A stretch of DNA of 21,661 nucleotides, taken from NCBI GenBank assembly GCA_964424205.1, contig CAYRIF010000020.1, forward strand, positions 1 through 21,661, given 5' to 3'. The notes beneath the pieces are model-generated. The model was not told where the DNA came from. It saw only the letters and a list, made by a program, of their open reading frames with translations, and ran no database searches. A program made the translations under genes and the position numbers. This document shows positions 1 through 8,719 of the stretch, piece after piece; position 1 is the stretch's first letter, and each line of letters opens with the position of its first letter. The stretch is from CAYRIF01 sp964424205 (GTDB lineage: Bacteria; Bacteroidota; Bacteroidia; Cytophagales; Cyclobacteriaceae).

Positions 1-1168
1 CGTGCAGATCAATGCGATCTAGCAGCGGCCCACTAATTTTATTAAGGTAGCGCTGCACAATACCAGGTGCACAAACACATTCTTTTTCGGGATGATTATA
101 ATATCCACACGGACAAGGATTCATACTGGCAATGAGCATAAAATTAGATGGAAAATCAACGCTTATCCTCGCCCGAGAAATGGTGACCATCCGCTCTTCT
201 AATGGCTGGCGCATTACTTCTAATACAGATCTTTGAAATTCAGGCAATTCGTCTAAAAACAAAACCCCATTATGTGCCAAAGATATTTCACCTGGCTGAG
301 GAATTCCACCACCACCTACCAATGCAGCATCAGAAATCGTATGATGTGGAGAGCGGAATGGACGTTTATTAATTAGCGACGCATTGGCACTTAATTTTCC
401 AGCAACCGAATGTATTTTGGTGGTTTCCAATGCCTCTTGGAGTGAAAGCGGCGGCAAAATGGAAGGCAATCTTTTTGCCAACATGGTCTTTCCTGATCCG
501 GGTGGTCCTATCATAATTACATTATGCCCTCCTGCAGCATCAATTTCCTATGCTCTTTTTATGTTATCCTGCCCTTGCACTTTTGAGAAATCCGTTTCAT
601 AATCATTGATACTGGCATAAAATATGTCTCTAGTATCTTTAGAAAGCGGTTGTATTTCTTTTTTGTCTTCTAAAAAATCTACCGCCTCACGCAGTGACGT
701 TACTGGAATCACCTCTAAATTGTTGACGATTGAAGCCTCATCTGCATTTTCTTGGGGTAAAATGAATCCTTTGAACCCCTTCTCTCTCGCCTCAATGGCA
801 ATGGGCAATACACCCTTGATGGGCCGCAGCATGCCATCCAACGACAGCTCACCCATAATCACGTAGTCTGCAAGATATTGCGATACAATTTGTTCTGAGC
901 CCTGAAGAATCCCTAGGGCAATGGGCAAATCATACGCTGACCCCTCTTTTTTAATATCAGCTGGCGCCATATTGACTACGGTCTTTTGTCGTGGCATTTT
1001 ATAACCTATATTTTTGATGGCAGTCTCTACTCTTTGCTGACTTTCTTTAACAGCGTTATCTGGTAATCCAACCATGAAAAACTTGGTGCCCTGTCCTACA
1101 TTTACTTCGATGGTAATCAGGTTGGCATCGACACCATAAACTGCCCCTCCATAGGTTTTTGCTAGCAT
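1..1168 (-). pseudogene. comM: comM/YifB Mg-chelatase-like AAA+ ATPase, interrupted by in-frame TAG, 3' end outside window
   Basis: ComM/YifB proteins are hexameric AAA+ helicases that promote branch migration during integration of transformed DNA. The gene starts at ATG 1168. The first 206 codons give the S5-like N-terminal domain (AKTYGGAVYGVDA, VNMAPADIKKEG) and end GQDNIKRA followed by TAG (minus-strand codon at 548-550). The same frame then continues without further stops to the window edge as [21 protein letters not shown] (Walker A near 500), [17 protein letters not shown], the Walker B-like [10 protein letters not shown], and NPCPCGYYN with the Cys-rich insert. The family normally has Leu (KRALEIAAAGGHN) where the TAG stands, so one base change from TTG would explain it. 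This may be real pseudogenisation, an assembly error or, less likely, readthrough. It lies 28 bases downstream of a small membrane protein gene and is probably co-transcribed with it. Family identity is certain; functional status is not. Confidence 0.88.
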
Positions 1169-1196
1169 GGTTATTATCTATAAGTTATATTTTTCT

Positions 1197-1532
1197 TTAA
1201 GCATTGATATCCCCCTTGTCTTCTTTGGTTTTTTCGATGACCTTTGGTGTAGGTTTTTTGCTTTCGTTAATGTCGTATAGTGCAGCTTTTGCTTTGTTTC
1301 GTTCTTCTTCGGTACGTTTCAGTTTTCTTTTTAGCCAGACGGTTTCAAATACATCGGTGAGCCATAACACAAAATATAAAAACAATCCTAAAGCCGCCCA
1401 ATAAACAGCATAGTCCGCAAATGTTTGGATGCCAAATCGCTCTTTGAGTTTGCTTTGGTACAATAGAAAGCCCACGGAGGTTAGAAGAAAGAGGATGTGA
1501 ACCAGGTGAAATATTAACTTAGGTTTTTTCAT
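1197..1532 (-). CDS. small two-helix membrane protein of unknown function with C-terminal coiled coil
   Basis: I do not recognise a family. The 111-residue protein starts MKKPKLIFHLV from the ATG at 1532; a TTG two codons upstream (1538) is possible but less likely. Two hydrophobic segments lie at about residues 6-25 and 42-61, separated by a short polar stretch. A charged, probably helical tail follows (KRKLKRTEEERNKAKAAL, about 68-86), ending in a Lys/Glu-rich disordered stretch. The topology (two helices plus cytoplasmic coiled coil) resembles LapA/DUF1049 proteins, but I see no sequence motif that would justify that name. It is the first gene of a two-gene minus-strand unit with comM and is divergent from rimO. 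Confidence 0.7.
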   Translation of the reverse strand: MKKPKLIFHLVHILFLLTSVGFLLYQSKLKERFGIQTFADYAVYWAALGLFLYFVLWLTDVFETVWLKRKLKRTEEERNKAKAALYDINESKKPTPKVIEKTKEDKGDINA

Positions 1533-1623
1533 AGTCAAGGTAATTATTTTTGTCTTTCAGCAAATTATAAAAATTTCTAAACAAAAGTGCTTTGTCATTC
1601 CCTTTATTAAAAGCATAGATGAC

Positions 1624-1651
1624 TTTGTCTCCTTAAAATTAGGTATTTTTG
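1624..1651 (+). promoter_or_regulatory. Bacteroidota-type promoter for rimO
   Basis: TATTTTTG at 1644-1651 matches the Bacteroidota -7 consensus TAnnTTTG, and TTTG at 1624-1627 could be the -33 element, with a 16-base spacer that is slightly short. Transcription would begin near 1658, about 20 bases ahead of the rimO TTG start. It is a motif match only. Confidence 0.45.
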
Positions 1652-1676
1652 TGTTTTCTAAAGCAATACATATAAC

Positions 1677-2987
1677 TTGAAAACGAAAGCAAAAAAAAAG
1701 GATAAAGTAAACATTGTAACACTGGGATGTTCAAAGAATTTGGTAGATTCAGAAGTGATTTTAACACAGCTGAAAGGCAACAAGGTTGATACGACACATG
1801 AATCCGTGAAGGATGATGCTAACATTGTCATTGTAAATACATGCGGATTTATCGACAATGCGAAGCAGGAATCTATCGATACGATATTACGCTATGCGGA
1901 TGCAAAGGAAAAAGGACAGATTGATAAATTGTATGTAACAGGTTGTTTATCACAGCGCTATAAAGATAATTTGGAAATTGAAATTCCAAGTGTAGATGCT
2001 TTTTTTGGGACAATGGAGTTACCACTATTGTTACGGAAATTTAATGCAGATTATAAACATGAGTTGGTGGGAGAGCGAATCACAACGACTGCGCAACATT
2101 ATTCATACCTGAAAATAGCAGAGGGTTGTGATCGGCCATGTTCTTTCTGTGCAATACCGTTGATGCGTGGAAAGCATGTTTCAAAACCTATTGAACAACT
2201 TGTGAAGGAGGCAAAATCGTTGGCTAGGAATGGCACAAAAGAATTATTACTAATTGCACAGGATTTGACTTATTATGGGTTAGATATTTATAAGAAAAGA
2301 GAACTTTCTGAGCTTCTAAAGCACCTGTCAGATGTGGAGGGAATCGAGTGGATTAGGTTACACTATGCTTATCCTGCTGGCTTTCCGATGGATGTGCTTG
2401 ATGTGATGGCTGAGCGAGATAATATTTGCAATTACTTAGACATTCCGTTACAACATGGGTCAGACAAGGTTTTAAAGTTGATGCGTAGGGGAATCACGCG
2501 GGTTAAAACCGAAGCACTAATTGATACCATTAGAGAGAAAGTTCCTGGAATAGCGCTGCGAACTACACTGATTGCCGGTCACCCTGGAGAGGGAGAAGAG
2601 GACTTTGAAGAGATGATGCGATTTGTAGAGAAAAGTCGCTTTGAAAGGCTCGGGATTTTCACGTATTCGCACGAAGAAGATACACATTCACATAGCATGA
2701 AAGATGATATTCCGCCGGAAGTAAAGCAAGAGCGAGCAAATCAAGTGATGGACTTACAAGAGCGAATCTCTTTGGAATTAAACGAAGAAAAAGTAGGCAA
2801 AACTTTCAAAGTGTTGATTGATAGAAAAGAGGGGGGGGATTTTATTGGGAGAACAGAATTCGATTCGCCTGAAGTAGATAATGAAGTTATTATTAGTGCA
2901 GAGAAAAACTATTTAAGAATAGGTGATTTTGCTAATATCTTGATAAATAATGCGACGGAATTTGATCTTTTTGGTGAGCAGGTTTAA
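1677..2987 (+). CDS. rimO: ribosomal protein S12 methylthiotransferase RimO
   Basis: RimO is a radical-SAM enzyme with two [4Fe-4S] clusters that adds a methylthio group to the beta carbon of a conserved aspartate of ribosomal protein S12. The 436-residue protein has the N-terminal UPF0004 domain with its three cluster cysteines C18 (LGCSKN), C56 (NTCGF) and C90 (TGCLSQ). The radical-SAM motif CxxxCxxC follows at C151/C155/C158 (EGCDRPCSFCAIP), and a C-terminal TRAM domain starts near residue 370 (KVLIDRKEGGDFIGRTEFDSPEVD). The phrase LGCSKNLVDSE separates it from the related MiaB. The start is TTG: an in-frame TAA lies six codons upstream at 1659-1661 and no ATG occurs before residue 113, which would remove the cluster cysteines. 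An unusual run of eight G lies in the TRAM-coding part at 2831-2838. Confidence 0.95.
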   Translation: MKTKAKKKDKVNIVTLGCSKNLVDSEVILTQLKGNKVDTTHESVKDDANIVIVNTCGFIDNAKQESIDTILRYADAKEKGQIDKLYVTGCLSQRYKDNLEIEIPSVDAFFGTMELPLLLRKFNADYKHELVGERITTTAQHYSYLKIAEGCDRPCSFCAIPLMRGKHVSKPIEQLVKEAKSLARNGTKELLLIAQDLTYYGLDIYKKRELSELLKHLSDVEGIEWIRLHYAYPAGFPMDVLDVMAERDNICNYLDIPLQHGSDKVLKLMRRGITRVKTEALIDTIREKVPGIALRTTLIAGHPGEGEEDFEEMMRFVEKSRFERLGIFTYSHEEDTHSHSMKDDIPPEVKQERANQVMDLQERISLELNEEKVGKTFKVLIDRKEGGDFIGRTEFDSPEVDNEVIISAEKNYLRIGDFANILINNATEFDLFGEQV

Positions 2988-3048
2988 TTTTAGCAACCAA
3001 ATATTAGTATTCCCGTTATTTGTCTGAACACTTATTTGAATAAACAAT

Positions 3049-4608
3049 ATGCGCATAGAAAAATCAAACCTCAACGACACCAATAGTTTTTCAGCTATAT
3101 TTTTAGATTATATTCATCAAAAAGAAACGCTCACTACGTTTTATGGGCAATTTCCTTCAGTAGAAAATTTTGAAGATCAGATGAAGGCAAGAAATTTTCC
3201 AGCGGCCAATAGAATTGTATTGGCAGATGTTTTAGAGAAACAGTACGCTGATGTAGAGAAGTCTGATGCGGTGATAAAGAATATCTCATCACTAAAAGAA
3301 GAAAAAACCTTTACCATCACCACAGGGCATCAACTCAATATTTTTTCTGGGCCACTATATTTTATATATAAAATAGTGACCGTAATTAATACTTGCAAGC
3401 AGTTGAAAAAGGCGTATCCTGATTATAATTTTGTACCTATATATTGGATGGCTTCCGAAGACCATGATTTTGAGGAGATCAATCATTTTCATTTATTTGG
3501 GAAAAAGCATACTTGGGAAACAGATCAAAAAGGAGCGGTAGGAAGATTTGTGCCAGCTAAGATAAAAGAAATACTAGCTGTGCTACCTGAGAAAATAGCG
3601 CTATTCGAAAAGGCGTATTTAGCACACAAAAATTTAGCAGACGCTACAAGGTATTTTGTCAATGAATTGTTTGGAGCAGAAGGACTTGTAACTGTTGAGG
3701 CAGATGATGCAAATCTCAAATCGCTTTTTAGAGAAGTTGTAAAAGATGATTTGCTAAAAAATTCAGCAAAGAATTTGGTAGAAGAGTCTTCTAAAGAATT
3801 AGTGAATCAAGGATATAAAGCGCAGGTAAATCCACGGGGAATAAATTTTTTCTATCTAGATAATCAGTTGCGAGAGCGAATTATTTTAGAAGGAAATGAG
3901 TACCACGTAAATAATACAGCGTTAAAATTCTCTGAAGCAGCGTTGCTAGAATTATTAGAGAAAAGCCCTGAAAAATTCAGTCCAAATGTAATTATGCGCC
4001 CACTTTATCAGGAAGTTATTTTACCCAACTTGGCATACGTCGGTGGTCCTGGTGAAATTGCCTATTGGTTGCAACTCAAGGCTATGTTTGTACATTACAA
4101 AATACCATTTCCTATATTGATGCCAAGGAATTTTGCTATGGTAATAAATAAGGCAACGGCAAAAAAAATCAATAAGCTTCAGATTGGCATTAGGGATTTA
4201 TTTTTGCCTCTTCAGGAAATGAAGACGAAATTTTTGCATGACAATGCAGAGAATGAGTTGAATCTAACGGCGGAGCTAAAAGAAATAGGGCAAATTTTTG
4301 AGACCATAAAATCCAAAGCTGGCGCTGTGGACAAAGGAATGGAGGGATTTGTGGGAGCAGCGTCGAGCAAAGTTTTTAAGAGCATCAAGAATATTGAAAA
4401 ACGGTTAAAAAAATCAGAGGAAGTAAAGCAAGAAGTAGCCATAAAATCATTGGAGGGGATTAAGGCTAAGTTATTTCCTGGTGGTAGCCCCCAAGAGCGG
4501 CATGATAACTTTCTAAATTTCTATTTGAATAGCCCAAATTTTATTAATGAATTACTGGATACGTTTGAGCCGTTTGATTTCAGTTATAATATTTTGATGG
4601 ATGATTAA
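3049..4608 (+). CDS. bshC: bacillithiol biosynthesis cysteine-adding enzyme BshC
   Basis: BshC is the putative cysteine ligase of the last bacillithiol step, joining cysteine to glucosaminyl-malate. The 519-residue length fits the family. Diagnostic stretches are TITTGHQLNIFSGPLYFIYK (about residues 89-108), the PIYWMASEDHDFEEINHFHL block (about 130-150), and VIMRPLYQEVILPNLAYVGGPGEIAYW in the middle, which is the family's nucleotide-binding-like core. A C-terminal helical coiled-coil arm follows, ending PGGSPQERHDNFLNFYLN. The start is ATG at 3049 in a 61-base gap after rimO. It overlaps the next gene by eight bases, so the two are translationally coupled. The cell presumably uses bacillithiol as its low-molecular-weight thiol; bshA and bshB are not in this window. 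Confidence 0.95.
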   Translation: MRIEKSNLNDTNSFSAIFLDYIHQKETLTTFYGQFPSVENFEDQMKARNFPAANRIVLADVLEKQYADVEKSDAVIKNISSLKEEKTFTITTGHQLNIFSGPLYFIYKIVTVINTCKQLKKAYPDYNFVPIYWMASEDHDFEEINHFHLFGKKHTWETDQKGAVGRFVPAKIKEILAVLPEKIALFEKAYLAHKNLADATRYFVNELFGAEGLVTVEADDANLKSLFREVVKDDLLKNSAKNLVEESSKELVNQGYKAQVNPRGINFFYLDNQLRERIILEGNEYHVNNTALKFSEAALLELLEKSPEKFSPNVIMRPLYQEVILPNLAYVGGPGEIAYWLQLKAMFVHYKIPFPILMPRNFAMVINKATAKKINKLQIGIRDLFLPLQEMKTKFLHDNAENELNLTAELKEIGQIFETIKSKAGAVDKGMEGFVGAASSKVFKSIKNIEKRLKKSEEVKQEVAIKSLEGIKAKLFPGGSPQERHDNFLNFYLNSPNFINELLDTFEPFDFSYNILMDD

Positions 4609-5167
4609 AAAGGAGCTACGGAAGGAGTATTTAAAAAAAAGGAAAGCGCTTTCTGAGAAAGTCTATTTATCTTCCTGTCATAAAATTAAAACCTTATTTT
4701 TCGAAGAATTTGCAATAGAACGGAATGCTACGGTTCATGTATTTTTACCCATCACCAAGAAAAGAGAAATTGATACTTGGCCAATCATCCGTGAACTATG
4801 GGCACGGGGTGTTAATGTAGTGGTGCCAAAAACAAATTTTGATACCATGGAACTGGCGCATTATCAGTTGACAAGTCAATCAATAGTAGAAAAAAACTAT
4901 TGGGGAATTGAAGAGCCGATAGGAGAAAAACAGGTTGACCCATCCACAATCGATATAGTGCTGGTACCCTTGTTAATATTTGATAAGCAAGGCCATCGCG
5001 TGGGTTATGGGAAGGGATTTTATGATAAATTTCTTGCAGCATGTCTTCCGGAAACCAAAAAGATTGGGATGTCTATTTTTCCTCCTATTGGCAGCATTGC
5101 TGATGTACACCAATTTGATATTCCATTGTATGGCTGTATTACGCCTCGTGATATTATTATATTTTAA
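4601..5167 (+). CDS. 5-formyltetrahydrofolate cyclo-ligase
   Basis: This enzyme converts 5-formyl-THF to 5,10-methenyl-THF with ATP, returning the storage folate to the one-carbon pool. The 188-residue protein has the N-terminal basic helix KKELRKEYLKKRKAL, the VHVFLPITKKREIDTWPII strand region and the family signature GHRVGYGKGFYDKFL (about residues 136-150), followed by the short C-terminal strands. Its ATG lies inside the last codons of bshC (shared bases ATGATTAA), suggesting translational coupling. 5-formyl-THF inhibits serine hydroxymethyltransferase, so the enzyme is functionally close to the glycine cleavage system, whose gcvP lies convergently downstream beyond the IS scar. The Bacteroidota usually lack a settled symbol (fau, ygfA and mthfs are all used), so none is given. 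Confidence 0.93.
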   Translation: MIKKELRKEYLKKRKALSEKVYLSSCHKIKTLFFEEFAIERNATVHVFLPITKKREIDTWPIIRELWARGVNVVVPKTNFDTMELAHYQLTSQSIVEKNYWGIEEPIGEKQVDPSTIDIVLVPLLIFDKQGHRVGYGKGFYDKFLAACLPETKKIGMSIFPPIGSIADVHQFDIPLYGCITPRDIIIF

Positions 5168-5325
5168 AGTTGAGTTCTAATTGTATACAGCGTGAATAAG
5201 AACATATGCAAACCTTTGTTATTTGGTAAATTTTTAATCTGATCCTCTTTCTGACCAACGGCCACAAAATGGCTTTTTGAACCAATATCTATTCCTGCTG
5301 CGTTTGGGTTGATGATGTTCATCAT
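5164..5325 (-). pseudogene. truncated IS110-family transposase, N-terminal fragment only
   Basis: IS110-family DEDD transposases start with a RuvC-like fold that carries the first catalytic aspartate. From the ATG at 5325 (or 5322) the frame reads MMNIINPNAAGIDIGSKSHF followed by VAVGQKEDQIKNL. This is the typical N-terminus of Bacteroidota IS110 elements, with the expected catalytic Asp at residue 13 (GID). Recognisable similarity stops near 5227. The remaining 20 residues to the TAA at 5164-5166 look unrelated, and a full transposase would need some 300 more residues, so this is a dead fragment. Its stop overlaps the last bases of the folate gene in antisense. In complete IS110 elements the bridge RNA is encoded just upstream of this start, which here is 5326 onward. 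Family assignment is good; the extent of the element is uncertain. Confidence 0.75.
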
Positions 5326-5351
5326 TTCTTTTTTTTCATTTGATTTATTTT

Positions 5352-5387
5352 TTTGATTTATAAAATATAGCAAGAAATGTATATTTG
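5352..5387 (+). promoter_or_regulatory. plus-strand promoter-like sequence in the IS scar
   Basis: TATATTTG at 5380-5387 is an exact TAnnTTTG -7 box, and TTTG at 5352-5355 is a possible -33 box with a 24-base spacer, slightly long. It points away from the transposase fragment and would start a transcript near 5394, directly into two hairpins. It may be an outward-facing IS promoter or the promoter of a small RNA. Confidence 0.35.
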
Positions 5388-5393
5388 TGCTAG

Positions 5394-5475
5394 TATTATT
5401 CCATACCGGATTCCGCCTTAGGCGAATCACCAATTAATGCTTCAAAGGTGCTGAAAGAAAATTCAGCACTTTTAC
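5394..5475 (+). ncRNA. candidate short structured RNA ending in a terminator-like hairpin
   Basis: Downstream of the TATATTTG box the plus strand folds into a hairpin at 5409-5428 (GATTCCGCC / GGCGAATC with one bulge and a TTA loop). A 12-base-pair hairpin at 5444-5473 follows, whose right arm ends in TTTT. A transcript of about 80 nt is therefore possible. There is no coding potential. Alternatively both hairpins are leftovers of an IS110 non-coding end, read on the minus strand as part of a bridge-RNA region. This is inference from motifs and pairing only. Confidence 0.25.
5444..5473. terminator. strong hairpin, possible terminator
   Basis: AAAGGTGCTGAA at 5444-5455 pairs with TTCAGCACTTTT at 5462-5473 (one G-T pair) around the six-base loop AGAAAA. 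On the plus strand the U-rich end belongs to the stem and is followed by ACATTT. It could stop read-through from the bshC/folate genes, about 280 bases downstream of their last stop, or end the candidate small RNA. Confidence 0.45.
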
Positions 5476-5580
5476 ATTTCTACCATAATGCGGGAAGGGA
5501 TGAAATTTCCTCACCATTATATTCATAGGCTCTTTTTGCTGCTTTTTTTATAAAGTCTTGTAATACGGGTTAGTTGTATT

Positions 5581-5730
5581 TAGAGTCTGCCGAAAAACGT
5601 TAACATGTGGAATGTCAGTACATCATCCCCGCCAAAGGGCAGGCAGGCACTTCGTAGCCCAGGTTATACCAATACCGCTACACTTTGGCTACTCGTAGCT
5701 AACGTATTTGGGATTTTTCAACAGCATCTA
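5581..5730. repeat. 150-base MITE-like segment with imperfect terminal inverted repeats
   Basis: Bases 5581-5597 (TAGAGTCTGCCGAAAAA) and the reverse complement of 5714-5730 (TAGATGCTGTTGAAAAA) agree at 13 of 17 positions. The CTGnnGAAAAA core resembles ends of several bacterial IS families. The interior holds short hairpins: 5628-5643 (CCCGCC/GGCAGG) and 5654-5692 (GTAGCC/GGCTAC). There is no transposase. No target-site duplication is evident, and the right end stops one base before the gcvP stop codon begins. It may instead be the gcvP 3' untranslated region with chance symmetry. Confidence 0.35.
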
Positions 5731-5731
5731 T

Positions 5732-8611
5732 TTAGTTCATATACTCCTCCACAGGAATACAAGAGCACATTAAATGTCTATCTCCATAAGCATTGTCCAC
5801 GCGACTGACGGCAGGCCAAAATTTGTTCTCTTTGACAAAAGCCAAAGGATACACGGCTTTTTCTCTGCTATACGGTTTGCCCCAATCATCAGCGAGTGCC
5901 AATGCTACTGTGTGTGGTGCGTTTTTTAGCACATTATTTTCTTTATCTTCTTTCGCCTCAATTACTTCCTTGATTTCATTTCTAATTTCAATCAGTGCAT
6001 CACAAAATCTATCTAACTCTTCTTTTGACTCACTTTCTGTTGGTTCTATCATCAAGGTGCCAGGTACGGGAAACGAAACAGTTGGTGCATGAAACCCATA
6101 ATCCATCAATCGCTTGGCAATATCTTCCACTTCAATGCCTTCGGCTTTGAAAGCCCGACAATCAATAATCATTTCATGGGCGCACCTGCCTTTTGAGCCG
6201 GTGTATAACACAGGGTAATGCTTTTCCAATTGTGCCTTCATATAGTTAGCGTTAAGAATCGCCTTTTTCGTCGCATTTTTCAACCCTTCTTCACCCATCA
6301 AAGCAATATATGCATAGGATATAAGTAATACCCCGGCACTTCCAAATGGGGCAGATGAGATCGCAGTAATCGATTTTTTACCGCCCGTTTTTATAACCGG
6401 ATTTCCTGGTAAAAATGGCTTTAGATTTTCAGTCACACATATAGGGCCAATGCCTGGACCACCACCACCGTGCGGAATCGCAAAGGTTTTATGTAAGTTC
6501 AAATGACAAACGTCTGCCCCAATTTCAGCAGGACTTGTTAGTCCAACCTGTGCATTCATATTGGCGCCATCCATATAAACCTGCCCGCCATTCTCATGAA
6601 TGATATCACAAATTTCTTTGATGCCCTCTTCAAATACGCCGTGCGTAGACGGGTAGGTGACCATCAACGCCGCTAGCGTATCCTTATTTTCTTCTGCTTT
6701 TTCTTTTAAATCAGCAATGTCAATATTTCCTTTTTCATCACATTTTACAATAATGACTTTCGTCCCTGCCATCACCGCACTGGCTGGATTGGTACCATGA
6801 GCAGAAGAAGGAATGAGTGTGATGTTTCTGTTGTGGTCTCCCCTACTTTCATGATAAGCTTTAATAACCATCAATCCAGCAAATTCTCCTTGTGCTCCAG
6901 AGTTTGGTTGCAATGAAGTAGCATCAAACCCTGTGATTTCACTGAGCCAGTCTTCCAAGTCACCTATTATTTTCAAGAATCCTTTTGCCTGATTTGTTGG
7001 GACAAAGGGATGCATGTTTGCAAATTCAGCCCAAGTAATGGGAATCATTTCGGTCGTGGCATTTAACTTCATGGTACAAGAACCTAGCGAAATCATAGAA
7101 TGTGTCAAGGAAAGGTCTTTGTTTTCCAACCTTTTCAAATATCGAAGCATTTCATGTTCACTGCGGTGCTCGCTATAAACAGGATGTGTTAAGTAGTCCG
7201 ACTTTCTTAAAACAGCCAATGGAAAATCAAAAGTCAACTCATTGGAAAGGGCGAAGTCATTTGCAGTTTCAGAAATTTTTGAAAAAATACTTAAGATTTG
7301 TGCTACATCATCAAGTGTAGTTGTTTCATCAAGCGAAATTCCAATCGCAGTACTGTCAAAGTATCTAAAATTTATTTTTTCTTTCTCGGAAGCCTTCTTT
7401 ATTTTTTTGATTGCCTTTTTTGATTTCACCTCTACCATTAAAGTATCAAAGTAATGTTGGTTTTTTTGTGAAAACCCTAGTGCTGCCAAGCCTTCATCAA
7501 GTATTTTTGCCAATCCATGAATTTGCGAAGCAATGTGTTTTATACCATCTTTCCCATGATAAACAGCATATGCTCCTGCCATCACGGCAAGTAACACTTG
7601 GGCGGTACAAATATTAGATGTTGCTTTTTCTCTACGGATATGCTGTTCCCTAGTTTGTAAAGCCATTCTATACGCTTTTTTGCCATCCCTATCCACCGAT
7701 ACACCTATTATTCTACCAGGCAGCTGCCTTTTGAAAGTTTCTTTGGTTGCAAAGTAGGCAGCATGTGGTCCCCCAAACCCCATGGGTACACCGAATCTTT
7801 GTGTGGTTCCTACAACTACATCAGCACCCATTTCTCCAGGAGGCGTTAACAGTGCTAAGCTCAATAAGTCAGCAGCTACTGCCACAGAAACCCCCTTTTC
7901 CTTAGCAGTTTTTATTAAGCTACTATGGTCAATTACTTTGCCGTGCGCATTGGGAAATTGGAATAGAATGCCATATAAATCAGGGTCATCTAAATTAATA
8001 TTAGTAATATCACCAATCACTAATTCAATTCCAATGGGCTTAGATCGGGTTTTCAAAATGTCTATGGTTTGAGAAAAAGTATGTTGGTCTACAAAAAACT
8101 TGTTTGCTTTTTTCTTTTCTCCTTTTCTTGTGGCGGCAAGCATTGCCATTGCTTCAGCCGCTGCAGTACCCTCGTCTAGCAATGAAGCATTGGCAATTTC
8201 CATACCTGTAAGGTCAGAAACCATGGTTTGAAAATTAATTAGCATTTCTAATCTCCCCTGTGATATCTCTGCCTGATATGGTGTGTAAGCGGTGTACCAA
8301 CCAGGATTTTCAAGAATATTTCTTTGGATTACGGCGGGGGTATAACAATTATAATACCCTTGACCTAGATATGATTTATAAACACGGTTTTTGGCGGCAA
8401 GTTTTTTGATGTGCGCTAAAAAAGCTGTCTCGCTTTGCGCTTCTGGTAAATCGAGGTTGTTTTTTAAACGGATTGATTTTGGAATGGTTTGGTCAATCAA
8501 CGCATCCAACGAGTCAACGCCAATGGCTTGAAGCATTGCTGGTATTTTCTCTTTGTCAAAACCATTATGCCTAGTTTCAAATTTTTCTTGAGCGGTAAAA
8601 TTTATATTCAT
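5732..8611 (-). CDS. gcvP: glycine dehydrogenase (aminomethyl-transferring), glycine cleavage P protein
   Basis: The P protein is the PLP-dependent subunit of the glycine cleavage system. It decarboxylates glycine and passes the aminomethyl group to the lipoyl H protein. At 959 residues it is the fused single-chain form with two homologous halves: the N-terminal half begins FETRHNGFD and includes [20 protein letters not shown], and the C-terminal half carries catalysis. The PLP lysine is K708 in HLNLHKTF, followed by the glycine-rich loop [26 protein letters not shown] and [13 protein letters not shown] are family signatures. The ATG at 8611 is preceded by a close promoter-like box and leaves a leader of under 20 bases. 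It is a single-gene unit; gcvT and gcvH are not nearby, as is usual in this phylum. No riboswitch fits in the 108-base upstream gap. Confidence 0.97.
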   Translation of the reverse strand: MNINFTAQEKFETRHNGFDKEKIPAMLQAIGVDSLDALIDQTIPKSIRLKNNLDLPEAQSETAFLAHIKKLAAKNRVYKSYLGQGYYNCYTPAVIQRNILENPGWYTAYTPYQAEISQGRLEMLINFQTMVSDLTGMEIANASLLDEGTAAAEAMAMLAATRKGEKKKANKFFVDQHTFSQTIDILKTRSKPIGIELVIGDITNINLDDPDLYGILFQFPNAHGKVIDHSSLIKTAKEKGVSVAVAADLLSLALLTPPGEMGADVVVGTTQRFGVPMGFGGPHAAYFATKETFKRQLPGRIIGVSVDRDGKKAYRMALQTREQHIRREKATSNICTAQVLLAVMAGAYAVYHGKDGIKHIASQIHGLAKILDEGLAALGFSQKNQHYFDTLMVEVKSKKAIKKIKKASEKEKINFRYFDSTAIGISLDETTTLDDVAQILSIFSKISETANDFALSNELTFDFPLAVLRKSDYLTHPVYSEHRSEHEMLRYLKRLENKDLSLTHSMISLGSCTMKLNATTEMIPITWAEFANMHPFVPTNQAKGFLKIIGDLEDWLSEITGFDATSLQPNSGAQGEFAGLMVIKAYHESRGDHNRNITLIPSSAHGTNPASAVMAGTKVIIVKCDEKGNIDIADLKEKAEENKDTLAALMVTYPSTHGVFEEGIKEICDIIHENGGQVYMDGANMNAQVGLTSPAEIGADVCHLNLHKTFAIPHGGGGPGIGPICVTENLKPFLPGNPVIKTGGKKSITAISSAPFGSAGVLLISYAYIALMGEEGLKNATKKAILNANYMKAQLEKHYPVLYTGSKGRCAHEMIIDCRAFKAEGIEVEDIAKRLMDYGFHAPTVSFPVPGTLMIEPTESESKEELDRFCDALIEIRNEIKEVIEAKEDKENNVLKNAPHTVALALADDWGKPYSREKAVYPLAFVKENKFWPAVSRVDNAYGDRHLMCSCIPVEEYMN

Positions 8612-8635
8612 TTTGGAGTCATGTTGTGTTCATCG

Positions 8636-8643
8636 CAAAGGTA
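8636..8643 (-). promoter_or_regulatory. -7 promoter box for gcvP
   Basis: The minus strand reads TACCTTTG, an exact TAnnTTTG match, 24 bases before the gcvP ATG, so transcription should begin near 8629. The best upstream TTTG is about 27 bases away, longer than usual, so the -33 element is unclear. Confidence 0.5.
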
Positions 8644-8719
8644 AAATATATTTCATAATTTTAGCCCTTTCAAATAAGAAGAAAAACTTATATTTATAGA
8701 AATATTACTTGATAATACC

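Larger units (their letters stand above)
5168..5731. other. 564-base intergenic scar between the folate gene and gcvP
   Basis: No intact gene lies here. The stretch holds, from left to right, a truncated IS110-type transposase start on the minus strand, an AT-rich segment with a plus-strand promoter-like box, three hairpins (5409-5428, 5444-5473 and 5485-5520), and a 150-base segment with imperfect terminal inverted repeats that ends two bases before the gcvP stop codon. Every other intergenic gap in the window is shorter and lacks such debris, which marks this convergent junction as a tolerated insertion site. Short open frames here (for example 5605-5808 plus) show no recognisable protein. 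Confidence 0.6.

Noticed and set aside
384..602. 72-residue plus-strand open frame
   Set aside because: It lies antisense to the comM ATPase region, whose frame is clearly the conserved one; no recognisable protein.
5182..5215. Terminator directly after the folate gene
   Set aside because: Only a five-base stem GTTCT/AGAAC without a T run.
5605..5808. 67-residue plus-strand open frame across the scar and the gcvP end
   Set aside because: Half of it is antisense to gcvP and the rest lies in the hairpin-rich repeat; no protein features.
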